From Pseudomonas muyukensis (lineage in GTDB: Bacteria > Pseudomonadota > Gammaproteobacteria > Pseudomonadales > Pseudomonadaceae): a stretch of DNA of 64,000 bases. The notes below the pieces were generated by a model. The model searched no databases. It was not told where the DNA came from and saw only the letters and a program-made list of their open reading frames with translations. Position numbers and translations under genes: made by a program. Location: positions 748,501 to 812,500 of the forward strand of contig NZ_CP077073.1 of the NCBI RefSeq assembly GCF_019139535.1, written 5' to 3'. Shown here one piece after another: positions 1 to 9,012 of this stretch; position 1 is the first letter of the stretch; the number at the start of each line of letters is the position of its first letter.

Positions 1-110
1 TGCAGTGGGCCTACGATGGCAAGCCGCTGTACACCTTCGTCAAGGACAAGAAGGCTGGGGATACCACCGGCGATGGCATGAAGGACGTCTGGCATATCGC
101 CAAGCCCTGA
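1..110 (+). CDS. C-terminal fragment of a COG4315-like secreted/lipoprotein
   Basis: The window opens inside a forward gene; the frame begins at base 3 and ends at the TGA at 108-110. The visible 35 residues contain the pattern YDGKPLYTFVKD, then GDTTGDGMKDVWH near the end. This Y-x-[FWY]-x-x-D type repeat with a terminal W is characteristic of the short secreted or lipoprotein family COG4315 (repeat of unknown function). Its start and signal peptide lie outside the window. It converges with ubiA across a REP-type repeat. The family has no established function, so none is assigned. Confidence 0.6.
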   Translation, partial: QWAYDGKPLYTFVKDKKAGDTTGDGMKDVWHIAKP

Positions 111-123
111 GCCTGTGATGCCC

Positions 124-184
124 TGTTCGCCGGCAAGCCGGCTCCTGCAACGTCACCCTGTAGGGGCCGGCTTGCCGGCGAACG
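124..184. repeat. REP doublet, GCCGGCAAGCCGGC class
   Basis: Two inverted copies of a short palindromic unit, core TTCGCCGGCAAGCCGGCTCC and its reverse complement, are separated by about 12 nt. It sits between the convergent 5' fragment and ubiA and may act as a bidirectional transcript end. Relatives occur at 25678, 27646, 32738 and inside the right-end inverted repeat. Confidence 0.8.
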
Positions 185-196
185 AGGCCGGCGGCG

Positions 197-1087
197 TCAG
201 CGCAAGGCGTAGTCCAATACCACCCCGATGAAGATCAGCATCCCCGCCCAATGGTTGTGCAGGAACGCCTTGAAGCACGAATCGCGGTCCAGGTTGCGCG
301 TGGACCAGTACTCCCAGGCAAAGCATGCCGCCGCCGCCAGCAGCCCCAGGTGGAACCAGCCGCCCAGCTCGAAACGGTTGCCGGCCAGCAACAGGCAGCC
401 CAGCGACAGCAGCTGCAGGGTCAGGATGATCACCCGGTCGGCCTCGCCGAACAGGATCGCGGTGGATTTCACCCCGATCTTCAGGTCGTCGTCACGGTCG
501 ACCATGGCGTAATAGGTGTCGTAGCCCACCGTCCACAGCAGGTTGGCCAGGTACAGCAGCCAGGCACTGGCCGGCAGCTCGCCGCCAGCAGCGGTGAAGG
601 CCATGGGGATGCCCCAAGAGTAGGCTGCGCCCAGCACCACCTGTGGGTAGTAGGTGTAGCGCTTCATGAACGGGTAGCAGAACGCCAGGGCCACCGCGCC
701 GAACGACAGCCAGACGGTGCTGGCGTTGGTGCACAGCACCAGCAGGAAGCTCACCGCCACCAGCACCGCGAACAATGCCAGGGCCTCACGCGGCTTGACC
801 CGGCCGCTGGCCAGTGGCCGGTCGGCGGTGCGCTTGACGTGGCCATCGACCTTGCGGTCGGCGAAATCGTTGATGCAGCAGCCTGCGGCGCGCATCAGTA
901 CCACGCCGAGGGCGAAGATCAGCACGTTCTTCAGGCTCGGCCCGCCGTTGCCGGCGATCCACACCGCGACCAAGGTAGGCCACAGCAGCAGGTAGATACC
1001 GATGGGGCGGTCCATGCGGCTGAGCTGGATGAAGTCCCAGGCCCTGGGGTGCAGGCGATTGAGCGACTTGAGCAGGTTCAGGTACAT
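197..1087 (-). CDS. ubiA: 4-hydroxybenzoate polyprenyltransferase UbiA
   Basis: Inner-membrane prenyltransferase that attaches the polyprenyl chain to 4-hydroxybenzoate in ubiquinone synthesis. The 296-residue protein has both Mg-diphosphate motifs: NDFADRKVD (residues 73-81) and [13 protein letters not shown] (189-201), with several hydrophobic segments between and after them. The frame is open 10 codons further upstream, but I start at ATG 1087 because it gives the normal family length and its A overlaps the ubiC stop (TGATG), implying translational coupling. It follows ubiC, which makes its substrate. Confidence 0.96.
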   Translation of the reverse strand: MYLNLLKSLNRLHPRAWDFIQLSRMDRPIGIYLLLWPTLVAVWIAGNGGPSLKNVLIFALGVVLMRAAGCCINDFADRKVDGHVKRTADRPLASGRVKPREALALFAVLVAVSFLLVLCTNASTVWLSFGAVALAFCYPFMKRYTYYPQVVLGAAYSWGIPMAFTAAGGELPASAWLLYLANLLWTVGYDTYYAMVDRDDDLKIGVKSTAILFGEADRVIILTLQLLSLGCLLLAGNRFELGGWFHLGLLAAAACFAWEYWSTRNLDRDSCFKAFLHNHWAGMLIFIGVVLDYALR

Positions 1088-1644
1088 CAGCGGTTCGCCT
1101 CCTGGGCCGCAGCCCACAGGGTCGGCAGGAAGATCTCGGCCACCAGCAGGTCGAGGCCGGCGCGCTCGAAGCGTGAGCGCCGGCCCCAGAGCCCGGCCTG
1201 GGCGGCCTCGGCGGGGAGCCAGGCCTGTGGATAACGGCAGGCTTCGATGGGATGGCGGACGAACGCCTGATCGCAGAACAGCAGCTCACCGAGCGAGCGA
1301 CTGCCCAGGGTTTCCAGGTCGAGGCCACCGCGCTCCAGGACGCTGCGCCCGGCCACGCTGCGGGCGAACACCCACGGCTGGCCATGGCCACGCAGGTACA
1401 CCTCGCGCACCCAGCCTTGTGCACCGGGCGCCAGGCCCAGGGCGGCGCATTCGTCGTCGCGCAGCGCCTGCCAGCCCTCGAACAGGGGCGTGACGCTGAA
1501 GTGGTCGTGGGAGAGGCGGGTCAGGCGGCGGGTCAGGGAGCCTTCGTCGAACAGCCAGTCCAAAGTCGGCTGGTCGAGCGCGCTCGCCAGCTGTGGATAC
1601 GGCAGCCACGCGACAGCGGCTGCTTGCGGGGTTTCGTACGGCAC
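1087..1644 (-). CDS. ubiC: Chorismate pyruvate-lyase UbiC
   Basis: Cytoplasmic enzyme converting chorismate to 4-hydroxybenzoate and pyruvate, the first committed step of ubiquinone synthesis. The 185-residue length fits the family. Visible family features are WVREVYLRG, the SRSLGELLF block and the C-terminal VAEIFLP segment carrying the conserved Glu. The start is GTG at 1644-1642 with no clear Shine-Dalgarno, so translation efficiency is uncertain. It overlaps ubiA by one base at the stop/start and forms a two-gene operon with it. The 185 nt upstream separate it from the divergent rubA. Confidence 0.95.
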   Translation of the reverse strand: MPYETPQAAAVAWLPYPQLASALDQPTLDWLFDEGSLTRRLTRLSHDHFSVTPLFEGWQALRDDECAALGLAPGAQGWVREVYLRGHGQPWVFARSVAGRSVLERGGLDLETLGSRSLGELLFCDQAFVRHPIEACRYPQAWLPAEAAQAGLWGRRSRFERAGLDLLVAEIFLPTLWAAAQEANR

Positions 1645-1829
1645 GTCGGTATGCTTGATACAGGCCAGAGAGGCGGCGAGCTTAGCATGTTTGCCCTTGT
1701 GGCTTGCATCCTGCCAGCAGGGCCAGTAAAAAAGCCCACCAAAGATTGCGCGATGGTCTTGCAGCGGGTTGTCCCGCGCCCACCATCAGCGGCAACGCAC
1801 CCCCGAGCCTGACCAAGGAACAGCATCGA

Positions 1830-1997
1830 ATGAAGAAGTGGCAATGTATTGTCTGCGGCCTGATCTACGACGAAGCCCAAGGCTGGCCGGATGACGGCAT
1901 CGCCCCCGGCACCCGCTGGGAAGATGTGCCGGAAGATTGGCTGTGCCCCGACTGCGGCGTGGGCAAGAGCGACTTCGAAATGATCGCCATCGGCTGA
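1830..1997 (+). CDS. rubA: Rubredoxin
   Basis: A 55-residue one-iron electron carrier. Two CxxCG knuckles, Cys6/Cys9 and Cys39/Cys42, supply the four Fe ligands, and the intervening [20 protein letters not shown] segment is the standard rubredoxin body. The ATG at 1830 gives exactly the family length; the frame is open further upstream but without rubredoxin sequence. The reductase gene lies about 35 nt downstream, so the pair is probably cotranscribed. In pseudomonads such pairs deliver electrons to alkane hydroxylases or oxidative-stress enzymes; no hydroxylase is present here. Confidence 0.96.
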   Translation: MKKWQCIVCGLIYDEAQGWPDDGIAPGTRWEDVPEDWLCPDCGVGKSDFEMIAIG

Positions 1998-2032
1998 TCG
2001 AACCCTCAAGTTCTGAATAAGGAATGCACGAC

Positions 2033-3181
2033 ATGACGTCCCCTGTGGTGATCATTGGCACCGGCCTGGCCGGCTACAACCTGGCGCGCGAGTTTCGCAA
2101 GCTCGACGGCGACACGCCGCTGCTGCTGATCACCGCCGACGACGGTCGTTCCTACTCCAAGCCCATGCTCTCCACCGGCTTCGCCAAGCACAAGGACGCC
2201 GACGGCCTGTGCATGGCCGAGCCAGGCGCCATGGCCGAGCAGCTCAAGGCCGAGATCCGCACCCACACCCGCATCAGCGGTATCGACCCCGGCCACAAGC
2301 GCCTGTGGATTGGCGAGGAAGCGGTCGACTACCGTGATCTGGTGCTGGCCTGGGGGGCGCAGACCGTGCAGGTGCCGGTCGAAGGCGATGCGGGCGAGCT
2401 GATCTTCCCGATCAATGATCTTGAAGATTACGCGCGCTTTCGCGCCGCGGCGGCAGGCAAGCAGCGGGTGCTGATCCTCGGCGCCGGCCTGATCGGCTGC
2501 GAGTTCGCCAATGACCTCAGCCAGGGCGGCCTGCACTGCGAGGTGGTGGCGCCGTGCGAGCAGGTCATGCCGACCCTGCTGCACCCGGCTGCCGCCGCCG
2601 CGGTACAGGCTGGCCTGGAAGGGCTGGGCGTGCGCTTTCACCTTGGTCCGGTGCTGACCCGCCTGCTACGTGCAGGGGAGGCGCTCGAGGCGCACCTGTC
2701 CGATGGCAGCGTGATCCCCTGCGACTTGGTGGTGTCGGCCATCGGCTTGCGTCCACGCACCGACCTGGCGGCGGCGGCGGGCTTGCAGGTCAACCGTGGC
2801 GTGATGGTCGACCGCCAGTTGCGCACTTCCCACGCCAATATCTTCGCCCTGGGCGACTGCGCCGAGGTCGACGGCATCAACCTGCTGTACGTGATGCCCT
2901 TGATGACCTGCGCCCGCGCCTTGGCCCAGACCCTGGCTGGCAATCCGACCACGGTCAGCTACGGGCCGATGCCGATCACGGTGAAGACCCCGGCTTGTCC
3001 CTTGGTAGTCTCGCCACCGCCTGTCGGCCATGAGGGTACCTGGGTGGTCGAAGGTAGCGGCGCCGACCTCAAAGTGCTCTGCCACGGCGCGGATGGGCAG
3101 TTGCTGGGCTATGCCCTGACCGGCGGCGCGGTCATGGAAAAACTGGCTTTGAATCGGCAGTTACCCGCCCTCATGGCGTAA
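2033..3181 (+). CDS. rubB: Rubredoxin-NAD(+) reductase
   Basis: Flavoprotein passing electrons from NADH to rubredoxin. It has the pyridine-nucleotide disulfide oxidoreductase layout: an N-terminal FAD fold (GTGLAGYN, about residues 9-16), a central NAD fold (GAGLIG, about 150-155) and the second FAD motif [14 protein letters not shown] codons occur at 2024 and 2033. I prefer 2033 because AAGGA at 2019-2023 lies 9 nt upstream of it, whereas it abuts 2024. That gives 382 residues. The neighbouring rubA is its natural partner. Confidence 0.93.
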   Translation: MTSPVVIIGTGLAGYNLAREFRKLDGDTPLLLITADDGRSYSKPMLSTGFAKHKDADGLCMAEPGAMAEQLKAEIRTHTRISGIDPGHKRLWIGEEAVDYRDLVLAWGAQTVQVPVEGDAGELIFPINDLEDYARFRAAAAGKQRVLILGAGLIGCEFANDLSQGGLHCEVVAPCEQVMPTLLHPAAAAAVQAGLEGLGVRFHLGPVLTRLLRAGEALEAHLSDGSVIPCDLVVSAIGLRPRTDLAAAAGLQVNRGVMVDRQLRTSHANIFALGDCAEVDGINLLYVMPLMTCARALAQTLAGNPTTVSYGPMPITVKTPACPLVVSPPPVGHEGTWVVEGSGADLKVLCHGADGQLLGYALTGGAVMEKLALNRQLPALMA

Positions 3182-3281
3182 ATAGCGGGCGTTCTGTCGG
3201 AATTATCCTGTTCTTGCCGCGACAATGGCCGCCCAGATACTGGCGCGGCCCTGGCCGGCGTGCCATCCTCACTGACGTCTA

Positions 3282-3301
3282 CCGCAGGCTAGAGCCTGCG
3301 G
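3282..3301. promoter_or_regulatory. Perfect 9-bp dyad in the hup leader
   Basis: CCGCAGGCT, a 2-nt centre and AGCCTGCGG form a perfect inverted repeat 69 nt upstream of the HU gene start. No T-run follows on either strand, so it is not a standard terminator. It could be an operator or a leader hairpin. A weak sigma70-like pair (TTGCCG at 3214 and GATACT at 3236, 16 nt apart) lies just upstream. Confidence 0.4.
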
Positions 3302-3369
3302 TGCCTTGAGCGCTGCTCGATTCGGCAGCACGGCATAACAACAAGAAATCCCGTCAAAGAGGCTTCACT

Positions 3370-3666
3370 ATGCGTAAACCAGAACTCGCCGCTGTCATCG
3401 CCGAAAAGGCCGATCTGACCAAGGAAAAGGCCAATATTGTCCTCAACGCGATTCTCGACAGCATCACCGGCGCGCTCGACAAGGACACCGTCACCCTGGT
3501 TGGTTTCGGCACCTTCGAAAAACGCCACCGTGGCGCCCGCACCGGCAAGAACCCGCAGACCGGCGAGCCGGTGAAGATCAAGGCCAGCAACACCGTCGCC
3601 TTCAAGCCGGGCAAGAACCTGCGTGACAGTGTCAACGCACCGGCCAAGCCTGCCAAGAAAAAGTGA
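3370..3666 (+). CDS. hupA: HU-family DNA-binding protein
   Basis: Small basic nucleoid protein that bends DNA as a dimer. The 98-residue product shows the HU/IHF layout: two N-terminal helices, then GFGTFEKRHRGARTGKNPQTG, which includes the DNA-binding beta arm with its conserved R-x-x-NPxTG, ending in a lysine-rich tail (PAKPAKKK). Neighbours fit the hupA-type gene next to rubredoxin reductase in pseudomonads; the paralogue name is inferred from this context. An AACAACAA string at 3337-3344 in the leader matches the Hfq/Crc AANAANAA consensus but is 26 nt before the ATG. Confidence 0.93.
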   Translation: MRKPELAAVIAEKADLTKEKANIVLNAILDSITGALDKDTVTLVGFGTFEKRHRGARTGKNPQTGEPVKIKASNTVAFKPGKNLRDSVNAPAKPAKKK

Positions 3667-3683
3667 TCGACAAGCCATCGAGA

Positions 3684-3712
3684 CGGGCGCCTTAAGGCGC
3701 CCGTTGCGTTTC
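3684..3712 (+). terminator. Rho-independent terminator after hup
   Basis: CGGGCGCC, loop TTAA and GGCGCCCG form a perfect stem starting 17 nt after the hup stop, followed by the T-rich TTGCGTTT. The hairpin is strong but the U-tract is interrupted. Confidence 0.7.
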
Positions 3713-3799
3713 TGGTAAGCAAATGCGGCGAACTTGCATAAACAGGGCGAGAAACGGATAAACTGCGCGACTCAGTCACTTTTCATTCGAGGCGTGTTG

Positions 3800-4174
3800 A
3801 TGAAGTTTCGCTTTCTTCTCTGGGCCATGGGCTTGCTGATGGCCAAGGCCAGCCGCAACAACCCGGCGTTCCAGCAGCAGTTGCAGGACAAGGACCTGGT
3901 GTTCCAGATGCAGACCCTCGACGGCAAGGTGGCCCGGCACTTCATCGTCAAGGACTTGCGCATCACCAGCCAGGGTGGCCTGCACCCGCAGCCGGCTTTC
4001 GCCATCGCCTTCAAGGACGCCGCTTACGGGTTCGCCACGCTGCAGGCCGGTAACAAGCAGTTGGCGTTCATGCAGGGGGTTCAGGACAAGAGCATCCAGA
4101 TCAAAGGCAATCCGGCGCTGGTGATCTGGTTCCAGGGCTTGATGAAGTACCTGAAGCCGAAGAAGAAGACCTGA
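3800..4174 (+). CDS. Conserved small protein, possible SCP2-like fold
   Basis: A 124-residue protein of unknown function, conserved in position between hup and sadB in Pseudomonas. It begins with a hydrophobic stretch (FLLWAMGLLMAK) that could be a membrane anchor. The C-terminal half reads FATLQAGNKQLAFMQGVQ, then IQIKGNPALVIWFQGLMKYL, which resembles the end of SCP2 lipid-binding domains (LxxGKLxxxxAFMxGKLKIKG). That resemblance is my inference. The start is ATG 3800; the frame is open further upstream without a better site. It is convergent with sadB across a REP cluster. Confidence 0.8.
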   Translation: MKFRFLLWAMGLLMAKASRNNPAFQQQLQDKDLVFQMQTLDGKVARHFIVKDLRITSQGGLHPQPAFAIAFKDAAYGFATLQAGNKQLAFMQGVQDKSIQIKGNPALVIWFQGLMKYLKPKKKT

Positions 4175-4196
4175 AATTTCAGGTGCAGGGCTTCTC

Positions 4197-4375
4197 TGTA
4201 GGCGCGGCCTTGTGCAGCGAATGGGCCGCTTCTACAGGGATATGACTGCTCCAATGCAAGATTGCCGGGGTCGCTTTGCGACCCTTTCGCGACACAAGGC
4301 CGCTCCTACAGGAGGGCACGGTCGCCTGTAGGCGCGGCCTTGTGTCGCGAAAGGGCTGCAAAGCAGCCCCGGCAA
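4197..4375. repeat. Three REP units, TTGTGTCGCGAAAGGG class
   Basis: Three palindromic REP units lie at about 4197-4239 (forward, degenerate), 4263-4312 (reverse) and 4325-4375 (forward). Each contains GCGGCCTTGTG followed by a GC-rich stem. They fill the gap between the convergent 3800 gene and sadB. Confidence 0.85.
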
Positions 4376-4420
4376 GTCCAAGTCGGACGCCAATTATCAA
4401 TACCTTGTAAGGGCTGGGCC

Positions 4421-5830
4421 TTAATGCGAATGCGGCGCGTGGAACTGCGACGCCAGCTCGCGCAGCAGCGCCTCGGCCTCCAGCACCTTGTTCACCACCT
4501 CTTCGGCCTTGTCCCGGGTCAGCCCCAGGCGCTCGAGCAGGGCGTCCGGAATCTCGTCCTGCGGCCCGGAGCCGATCCCCCGGGCGCGCAGCAGGCGCGT
4601 CGCCAGGCACACCAGGTTGGGGAACGCCGCATAATCACCGTCGTACGCCGGGTCGTGCTGGAAGCGCAGGGCCGTGGACAGTTCGTCCGGCATGTCCCAC
4701 AGCTTCATCAGCCAGGCGCCGATCTGTTCGCGGCTGATACCCAGCAGGTGCTGCTCCACATAGCTGTGGCACAGGTGCGGGTTGACCTCAAGGTGTCGGC
4801 AGATCAGCGAGAAGTGCGGTGGAAAGACGTGGGCCAGCAGCAGGTAGCCGAAGTTGTGCAGCAGGCCGGCCAGGTAGGTCAGGCCGGCCTCCGGGCGTTC
4901 GGCGCGCGGCATGGCGCGGGTCAGGCCCTCGATTATCGCGGCGGTGTAGATCGACTGCTGCCAGTACGGCGTGGCCTGCTGCGGGTGGTCCTTGGGCAGG
5001 CTCAGGGTCTTGCCCAGGGCCAGGCCCAGCGCCAGGTTGATCACCAGGTCAAAGCCCAGCACGCGCACGATGGCGTCTTCCACCGAGCGGATCTTGCCGG
5101 GCGAGGCGTAGTAGGGCGATGCCGCCCAGCTGACCACCTGCGCGGCCAGGGCCGGATCGGTTTCGACTACGCCGGTGATGTCGTCGATGCTGGCATTGGG
5201 GTCGACACGCAACTTGATGATCTTCTGCGCGGTGTCGGCCAGCGGCGGGATTTCGATGGTCTGCTCCAGGCGTTGCTGGATGCGCCGGGCGGTGAAGGCC
5301 TGGACCGCGCGAATGACTTCCTTGGGTGGGCCGTCCAACTGCTCGAAACTCAGGCGAATATCGCTGATCGGCTGGCCGAAGGTGCTGGCGCTGGCCTTGG
5401 CCAGCATCTTCTTGAAGGCGGTGCGGCCGATTTCCAGGAGCAGCCCAGCTTCACCGGACTGGATCAGCAGGGTTTCGTTGTCCAGCAGGCTCTTCTCGTA
5501 CTGGCACGGCGAGCTGGTCAGCGCCGGGATGGCGGGCAGGGTCTTGAGGTGATGCTTGTCGAGCATCTGTTTGAGGCGCGCCAGTGGCACGGCGGTCAGT
5601 TTGCGGCCGGTCAGCTCTTCGAGGCGCTTGAGGTCCAGCAGCTGGCTGTGCGGGAACAGCACCATCAGTGCGCCGATCTCGTCGTCGAGCAGCACCGCCT
5701 GCACCCGCGAGGCGGCTTTCAGCCCAGGGTGCTCGGCGACCTCGCGGTAGGTCACGCCGAGTTTGTCGAGCAACAGCCGGATGACAGACGGTGCGTGTGG
5801 GGTTGCGGTATCCAGGGCAACTTCAGTCAT
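4421..5830 (-). CDS. sadB: HDOD-domain protein SadB
   Basis: Cytoplasmic regulator needed for the shift from reversible to irreversible surface attachment and for inverse control of swarming and Pel polysaccharide in P. aeruginosa; in P. fluorescens it also acts in flagellar repression. The 469-residue protein has an N-terminal YbaK/aminoacyl-tRNA-deacylase-like region (about 1-155, with EHPGLKAASRVQAVLL) and a C-terminal HDOD domain (about 195-400), with IPPLADTAQKIIKLRVDP at its start. It has no GGDEF or EAL motif. The position next to recG matches sadB of P. aeruginosa. The A/T-rich 78 nt before recG probably separates transcripts. Confidence 0.88.
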   Translation of the reverse strand: MTEVALDTATPHAPSVIRLLLDKLGVTYREVAEHPGLKAASRVQAVLLDDEIGALMVLFPHSQLLDLKRLEELTGRKLTAVPLARLKQMLDKHHLKTLPAIPALTSSPCQYEKSLLDNETLLIQSGEAGLLLEIGRTAFKKMLAKASASTFGQPISDIRLSFEQLDGPPKEVIRAVQAFTARRIQQRLEQTIEIPPLADTAQKIIKLRVDPNASIDDITGVVETDPALAAQVVSWAASPYYASPGKIRSVEDAIVRVLGFDLVINLALGLALGKTLSLPKDHPQQATPYWQQSIYTAAIIEGLTRAMPRAERPEAGLTYLAGLLHNFGYLLLAHVFPPHFSLICRHLEVNPHLCHSYVEQHLLGISREQIGAWLMKLWDMPDELSTALRFQHDPAYDGDYAAFPNLVCLATRLLRARGIGSGPQDEIPDALLERLGLTRDKAEEVVNKVLEAEALLRELASQFHAPHSH

Positions 5831-5908
5831 GGTCTGTATCCATTGATTCTTTTAAACGCGAAGTATAACCAGCCTGACCGGCAAGCTGGATCCATAATGG
5901 GACGGGCG

Positions 5909-7987
5909 TCACACCTGGCCATATTGCTGGCCGTGGCGCAGCCAGCGGTCGAGCAGCGGGCTGACGTGCGCCGGCCAACGCGCCAGCAGGGCCTGGGCGG
6001 CGTCGCGCACGGCCGGCAGCAGGTCGGCGTCGCGCATCAGGTCGGCGACCTTGAACTGCAGCAGGCCGGTCTGGCGGGTCCCGAGCATCTCGCCGGGGCC
6101 GCGCAGCTCCAGGTCTTTTTCGGCGATGACGAAACCGTCGTTGGTTTCGCGCATGATGCCCAGGCGTTCCCGGCCGATCTGCGACAGCGGCGGGTGATAG
6201 AGCAGCACGCAGTGGCTCACCGCGCTACCCCGGCCCACGCGCCCGCGCAGCTGGTGCAATTGGGCCAGGCCCAGGCGCTCGGGGTTCTCGATGATCATCA
6301 GGCTGGCGTTGGGCACGTCCACGCCAACCTCGATCACCGTGGTGGCCACCAGCAGTTGCAGCGCGCCGGCCTTGAACTCGGCCATCACCGCGGCTTTTTC
6401 TGCCGGCTTCATGCGGCCGTGGATCAGGCCCACGCGCAGCTCGCCCAGGGCGCTGCCCAACTCTTCGAAGGTGCTTTCGGCGGCCTGGCAGGTGAGCTCT
6501 TCGGACTCTTCGATCAGGGTACACACCCAGTAGGCCTGGCGCCCTTCGGCGCAGGCAGCGCGGACCCGCTCGACCACTTCGAAGCGGCGGCTGTCGGCAA
6601 CCAGCACGGTGTTCACCGGGGTGCGGCCAGGCGGCAGCTCGTCGAGAATCGAAGTGTCGAGGTCGGCATAGGCGCTCATGGCCAGGGTGCGCGGGATCGG
6701 CGTGGCGGTCATGATCAGCTGGTGCGGGCACAGCTGTCCCATCACGCCCTTCTTGCGCAGGGCCAGGCGCTGCTGCACGCCAAAGCGGTGCTGTTCGTCG
6801 ATGATCGCCAGGGCCAGGTGCTTGAACTGCACTTCGTCCTGGAACAGTGCGTGGGTGCCGACCACCATCGGCGCCCCCCCGGCGATCTGTTCCAGGGCGC
6901 TGGCGCGGGCCTTGCCCTTGAGCTTGCCGGCCAGCCAGGCGACTTCGATGCCCAGCGGTTCGAGCCAGCGCTTGAAGGTGATGAAGTGCTGCTCGGCGAG
7001 AATCTCGGTGGGTGCCATCAGCGCCACCTGGTAGCCGGCCTCCAGGGCCTGCAGCGCGGCGAGCGCGGCGACCACGGTCTTGCCGGCGCCGACATCGCCC
7101 TGTACCAGGCGCATCATCGGCTCTGGCTGGCTGAGGTCGTAGGCGATCTCGTTGCCGACCCGTTGCTGTGCGCCGGTCGGCTTGAAACCGAGGTTGGCCA
7201 GGTATTGCGCGGGCAGGCGGCTGGCCTTGGGCAGCACGGGCGCGCGCAGGCTGCGCAGGCTTTCGCGCAGGCGCTGCTGGGACAGCTGATGGGTCAGCAG
7301 CTCTTCGAAGGCCAGCCGGTGCTGGGCCCAGTGATGCCCTTCGGCCAGTTCGTCGAGGTCGGCATCGGCCGGCGGGTTGTGCAGATAGCGAATGGCATCG
7401 CTCAAGGGTGCCAACTGGTAGTCACGGGCCAGCTCGTCGGGCAGCCAGTCGGGCAGGCTGCGCGGGCCGAGCAGGCCGAGGCTTTGCTGGCACAACAGGC
7501 GCAAGCGCTGTTGGGTCAGGCCCTCGGTGGTCGGGTAGATCGGCGTCAGGGTCTGTTCCACCGGCGGTGGCGCTTCGTCACCGTTTAGCGCGCGGTACTC
7601 CGGGTGGTAGATCTCCAGGCCCGAGGCGCCGGGACGGGCTTCGCCGTAGCAGCGCAGGTGGGTACCCCGCTTCAGGCCTTCCTTCTGCGCGTTGCTGAAG
7701 TGGTAGAAGCGCAGGCTCAGCGAGCCGCTGCCGTCGCCCAGGCGTACCACCAGGCTGCGGCGCTTGCCCATGGTCACGTCGGCGCCGCTGACCACGCCCT
7801 CGATCACGGCGTCCTGGCCTGGGCGCAACTGGCCGATGGGCACTACCCGGGTGCGGTCCTGGTAGCGCAACGGTAGATGGAACAGCAGGTCCTGCAGGTT
7901 CTCCAGGCCAACCTTGGCGAGTTTTTCCGCCATGGCATCGCCTACGCCCTTGAGCGTGGTGACCGGGACGTTCGACAGCTCGGTCAT
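5909..7987 (-). CDS. recG: ATP-dependent DNA helicase RecG
   Basis: Branch-migration helicase that remodels stalled forks and Holliday junctions. The 692 residues contain an N-terminal wedge/OB region, Walker A GDVGAGKT (297-304), the DEQH box (397-400), then helicase C-terminal motifs ending in GRVGRGSAVSHC. The frame is open 38 codons further upstream, but ATG 7987 starts the conserved MTELSNVPVTTLKGVG sequence. That start is 4 nt after the oxyR stop, so recG is probably cotranscribed with oxyR, a conserved Pseudomonas arrangement. Confidence 0.97.
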   Translation of the reverse strand: MTELSNVPVTTLKGVGDAMAEKLAKVGLENLQDLLFHLPLRYQDRTRVVPIGQLRPGQDAVIEGVVSGADVTMGKRRSLVVRLGDGSGSLSLRFYHFSNAQKEGLKRGTHLRCYGEARPGASGLEIYHPEYRALNGDEAPPPVEQTLTPIYPTTEGLTQQRLRLLCQQSLGLLGPRSLPDWLPDELARDYQLAPLSDAIRYLHNPPADADLDELAEGHHWAQHRLAFEELLTHQLSQQRLRESLRSLRAPVLPKASRLPAQYLANLGFKPTGAQQRVGNEIAYDLSQPEPMMRLVQGDVGAGKTVVAALAALQALEAGYQVALMAPTEILAEQHFITFKRWLEPLGIEVAWLAGKLKGKARASALEQIAGGAPMVVGTHALFQDEVQFKHLALAIIDEQHRFGVQQRLALRKKGVMGQLCPHQLIMTATPIPRTLAMSAYADLDTSILDELPPGRTPVNTVLVADSRRFEVVERVRAACAEGRQAYWVCTLIEESEELTCQAAESTFEELGSALGELRVGLIHGRMKPAEKAAVMAEFKAGALQLLVATTVIEVGVDVPNASLMIIENPERLGLAQLHQLRGRVGRGSAVSHCVLLYHPPLSQIGRERLGIMRETNDGFVIAEKDLELRGPGEMLGTRQTGLLQFKVADLMRDADLLPAVRDAAQALLARWPAHVSPLLDRWLRHGQQYGQV

Positions 7988-7991
7988 GGGC

Positions 7992-8918
7992 TCAGGCCGG
8001 TTGTTCCACGGGCGGCTTGGCCACTGAGCAGAGGCGGATCGAGTCGGCGAGGATCTCGATGGCCTTCGGCCGCGGGAAGCTGGCGCGCCAGGCGATGGCA
8101 ACGGTACGGAATGGTGCGGGCGCAGTCAGCGGGCGCACTTCGATCACCCCCGGCGCGTAATGATGGCTGTGCACCGCCGACAGCGGCAGGATCGACACGC
8201 CCAGGCCCGAGGCGACCATGTGGCGGATGGTTTCCAGCGAGCTGGATTCGACCGTGGTGTGCTTGGCGCCTTCGCCACCCTTGTTCAGGGTCGGGCAGGC
8301 TTCGAGCACCTGGTCGCGGAAGCAGTGCCCCTCGCCGAGCAGCAGCAGGCTCTTGTCGTTGAGCAGCGCAGTGTCGATGGTGTCCTTGGCGGTCCATGGG
8401 TGGTCGGCCGGCATCAGCGCACAGAACGGCTCGTCGTACAGCGGCAGGGTCAGCACGTCGGCCTCGTTGAACGGCAGGGCGATGATCACCGCGTCCAGTT
8501 CGCCATTGCGCAGCTTTTCGCGCAGCACGTGGGTGAAGTTTTCCTCGATGTACAGCGGCATCTGCGGTGCGACCCGGTGCAGCTGCGGAATCAGGTGCGG
8601 GAACAGGTACGGGCCAACGGTATAGATGGCGCCGACCTTGAGCGGGGCGGTGAGCTGGTTCTTGCCGGCCTGGGCCAGTTCGCGGATGCCCTGGGCCTGC
8701 TCGAGGACCTTCTGCGCCTGGGCGACGATGCTCTCGCCGACCGGGGTCAGGCGTACCGCGCTCTTGCTGCGCTCGAAGATCAGCACGCCGAGTTCATCCT
8801 CGAGCTTCTTCACGCCGACCGACAGGGTCGGCTGGCTGACGTGGCAACGCTCGGCGGCATGGCCGAAGTGCTGCTCTTGCGCAAGGGTGACGATGTAGCG
8901 GAGTTCGGTGAGGGTCAT
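7992..8918 (-). CDS. oxyR: Hydrogen-peroxide sensor OxyR
   Basis: LysR-type activator of peroxide defence genes. The 308-residue protein has an N-terminal helix-turn-helix (HVSQPTLSVGVKKLEDELG) and a regulatory domain with both redox cysteines exactly at Cys199 (GHCF) and Cys208 (EACP). These are the pair that forms the activating disulfide in E. coli OxyR, which makes the assignment firm. It is upstream of recG in the same direction; no catalase or ahpC gene is nearby. Confidence 0.97.
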   Translation of the reverse strand: MTLTELRYIVTLAQEQHFGHAAERCHVSQPTLSVGVKKLEDELGVLIFERSKSAVRLTPVGESIVAQAQKVLEQAQGIRELAQAGKNQLTAPLKVGAIYTVGPYLFPHLIPQLHRVAPQMPLYIEENFTHVLREKLRNGELDAVIIALPFNEADVLTLPLYDEPFCALMPADHPWTAKDTIDTALLNDKSLLLLGEGHCFRDQVLEACPTLNKGGEGAKHTTVESSSLETIRHMVASGLGVSILPLSAVHSHHYAPGVIEVRPLTAPAPFRTVAIAWRASFPRPKAIEILADSIRLCSVAKPPVEQPA

Positions 8919-9012
8919 AACGTGCGTCCATGAAGTTGCGGCCCCAGCATAGCGGCTGCAATCGATAGACGCACGTTATCAGACTTGCCGTTTTGTGACA
9001 GAAACAAAAACG

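Noticed and set aside
4262..7588. An 1108-codon open frame on the + strand antisense to sadB and recG
   Set aside because: It opposes two well-supported genes and its product is a Gln/Gly/Ala/Val-rich shadow typical of antisense frames in GC-rich coding DNA, with no domain.
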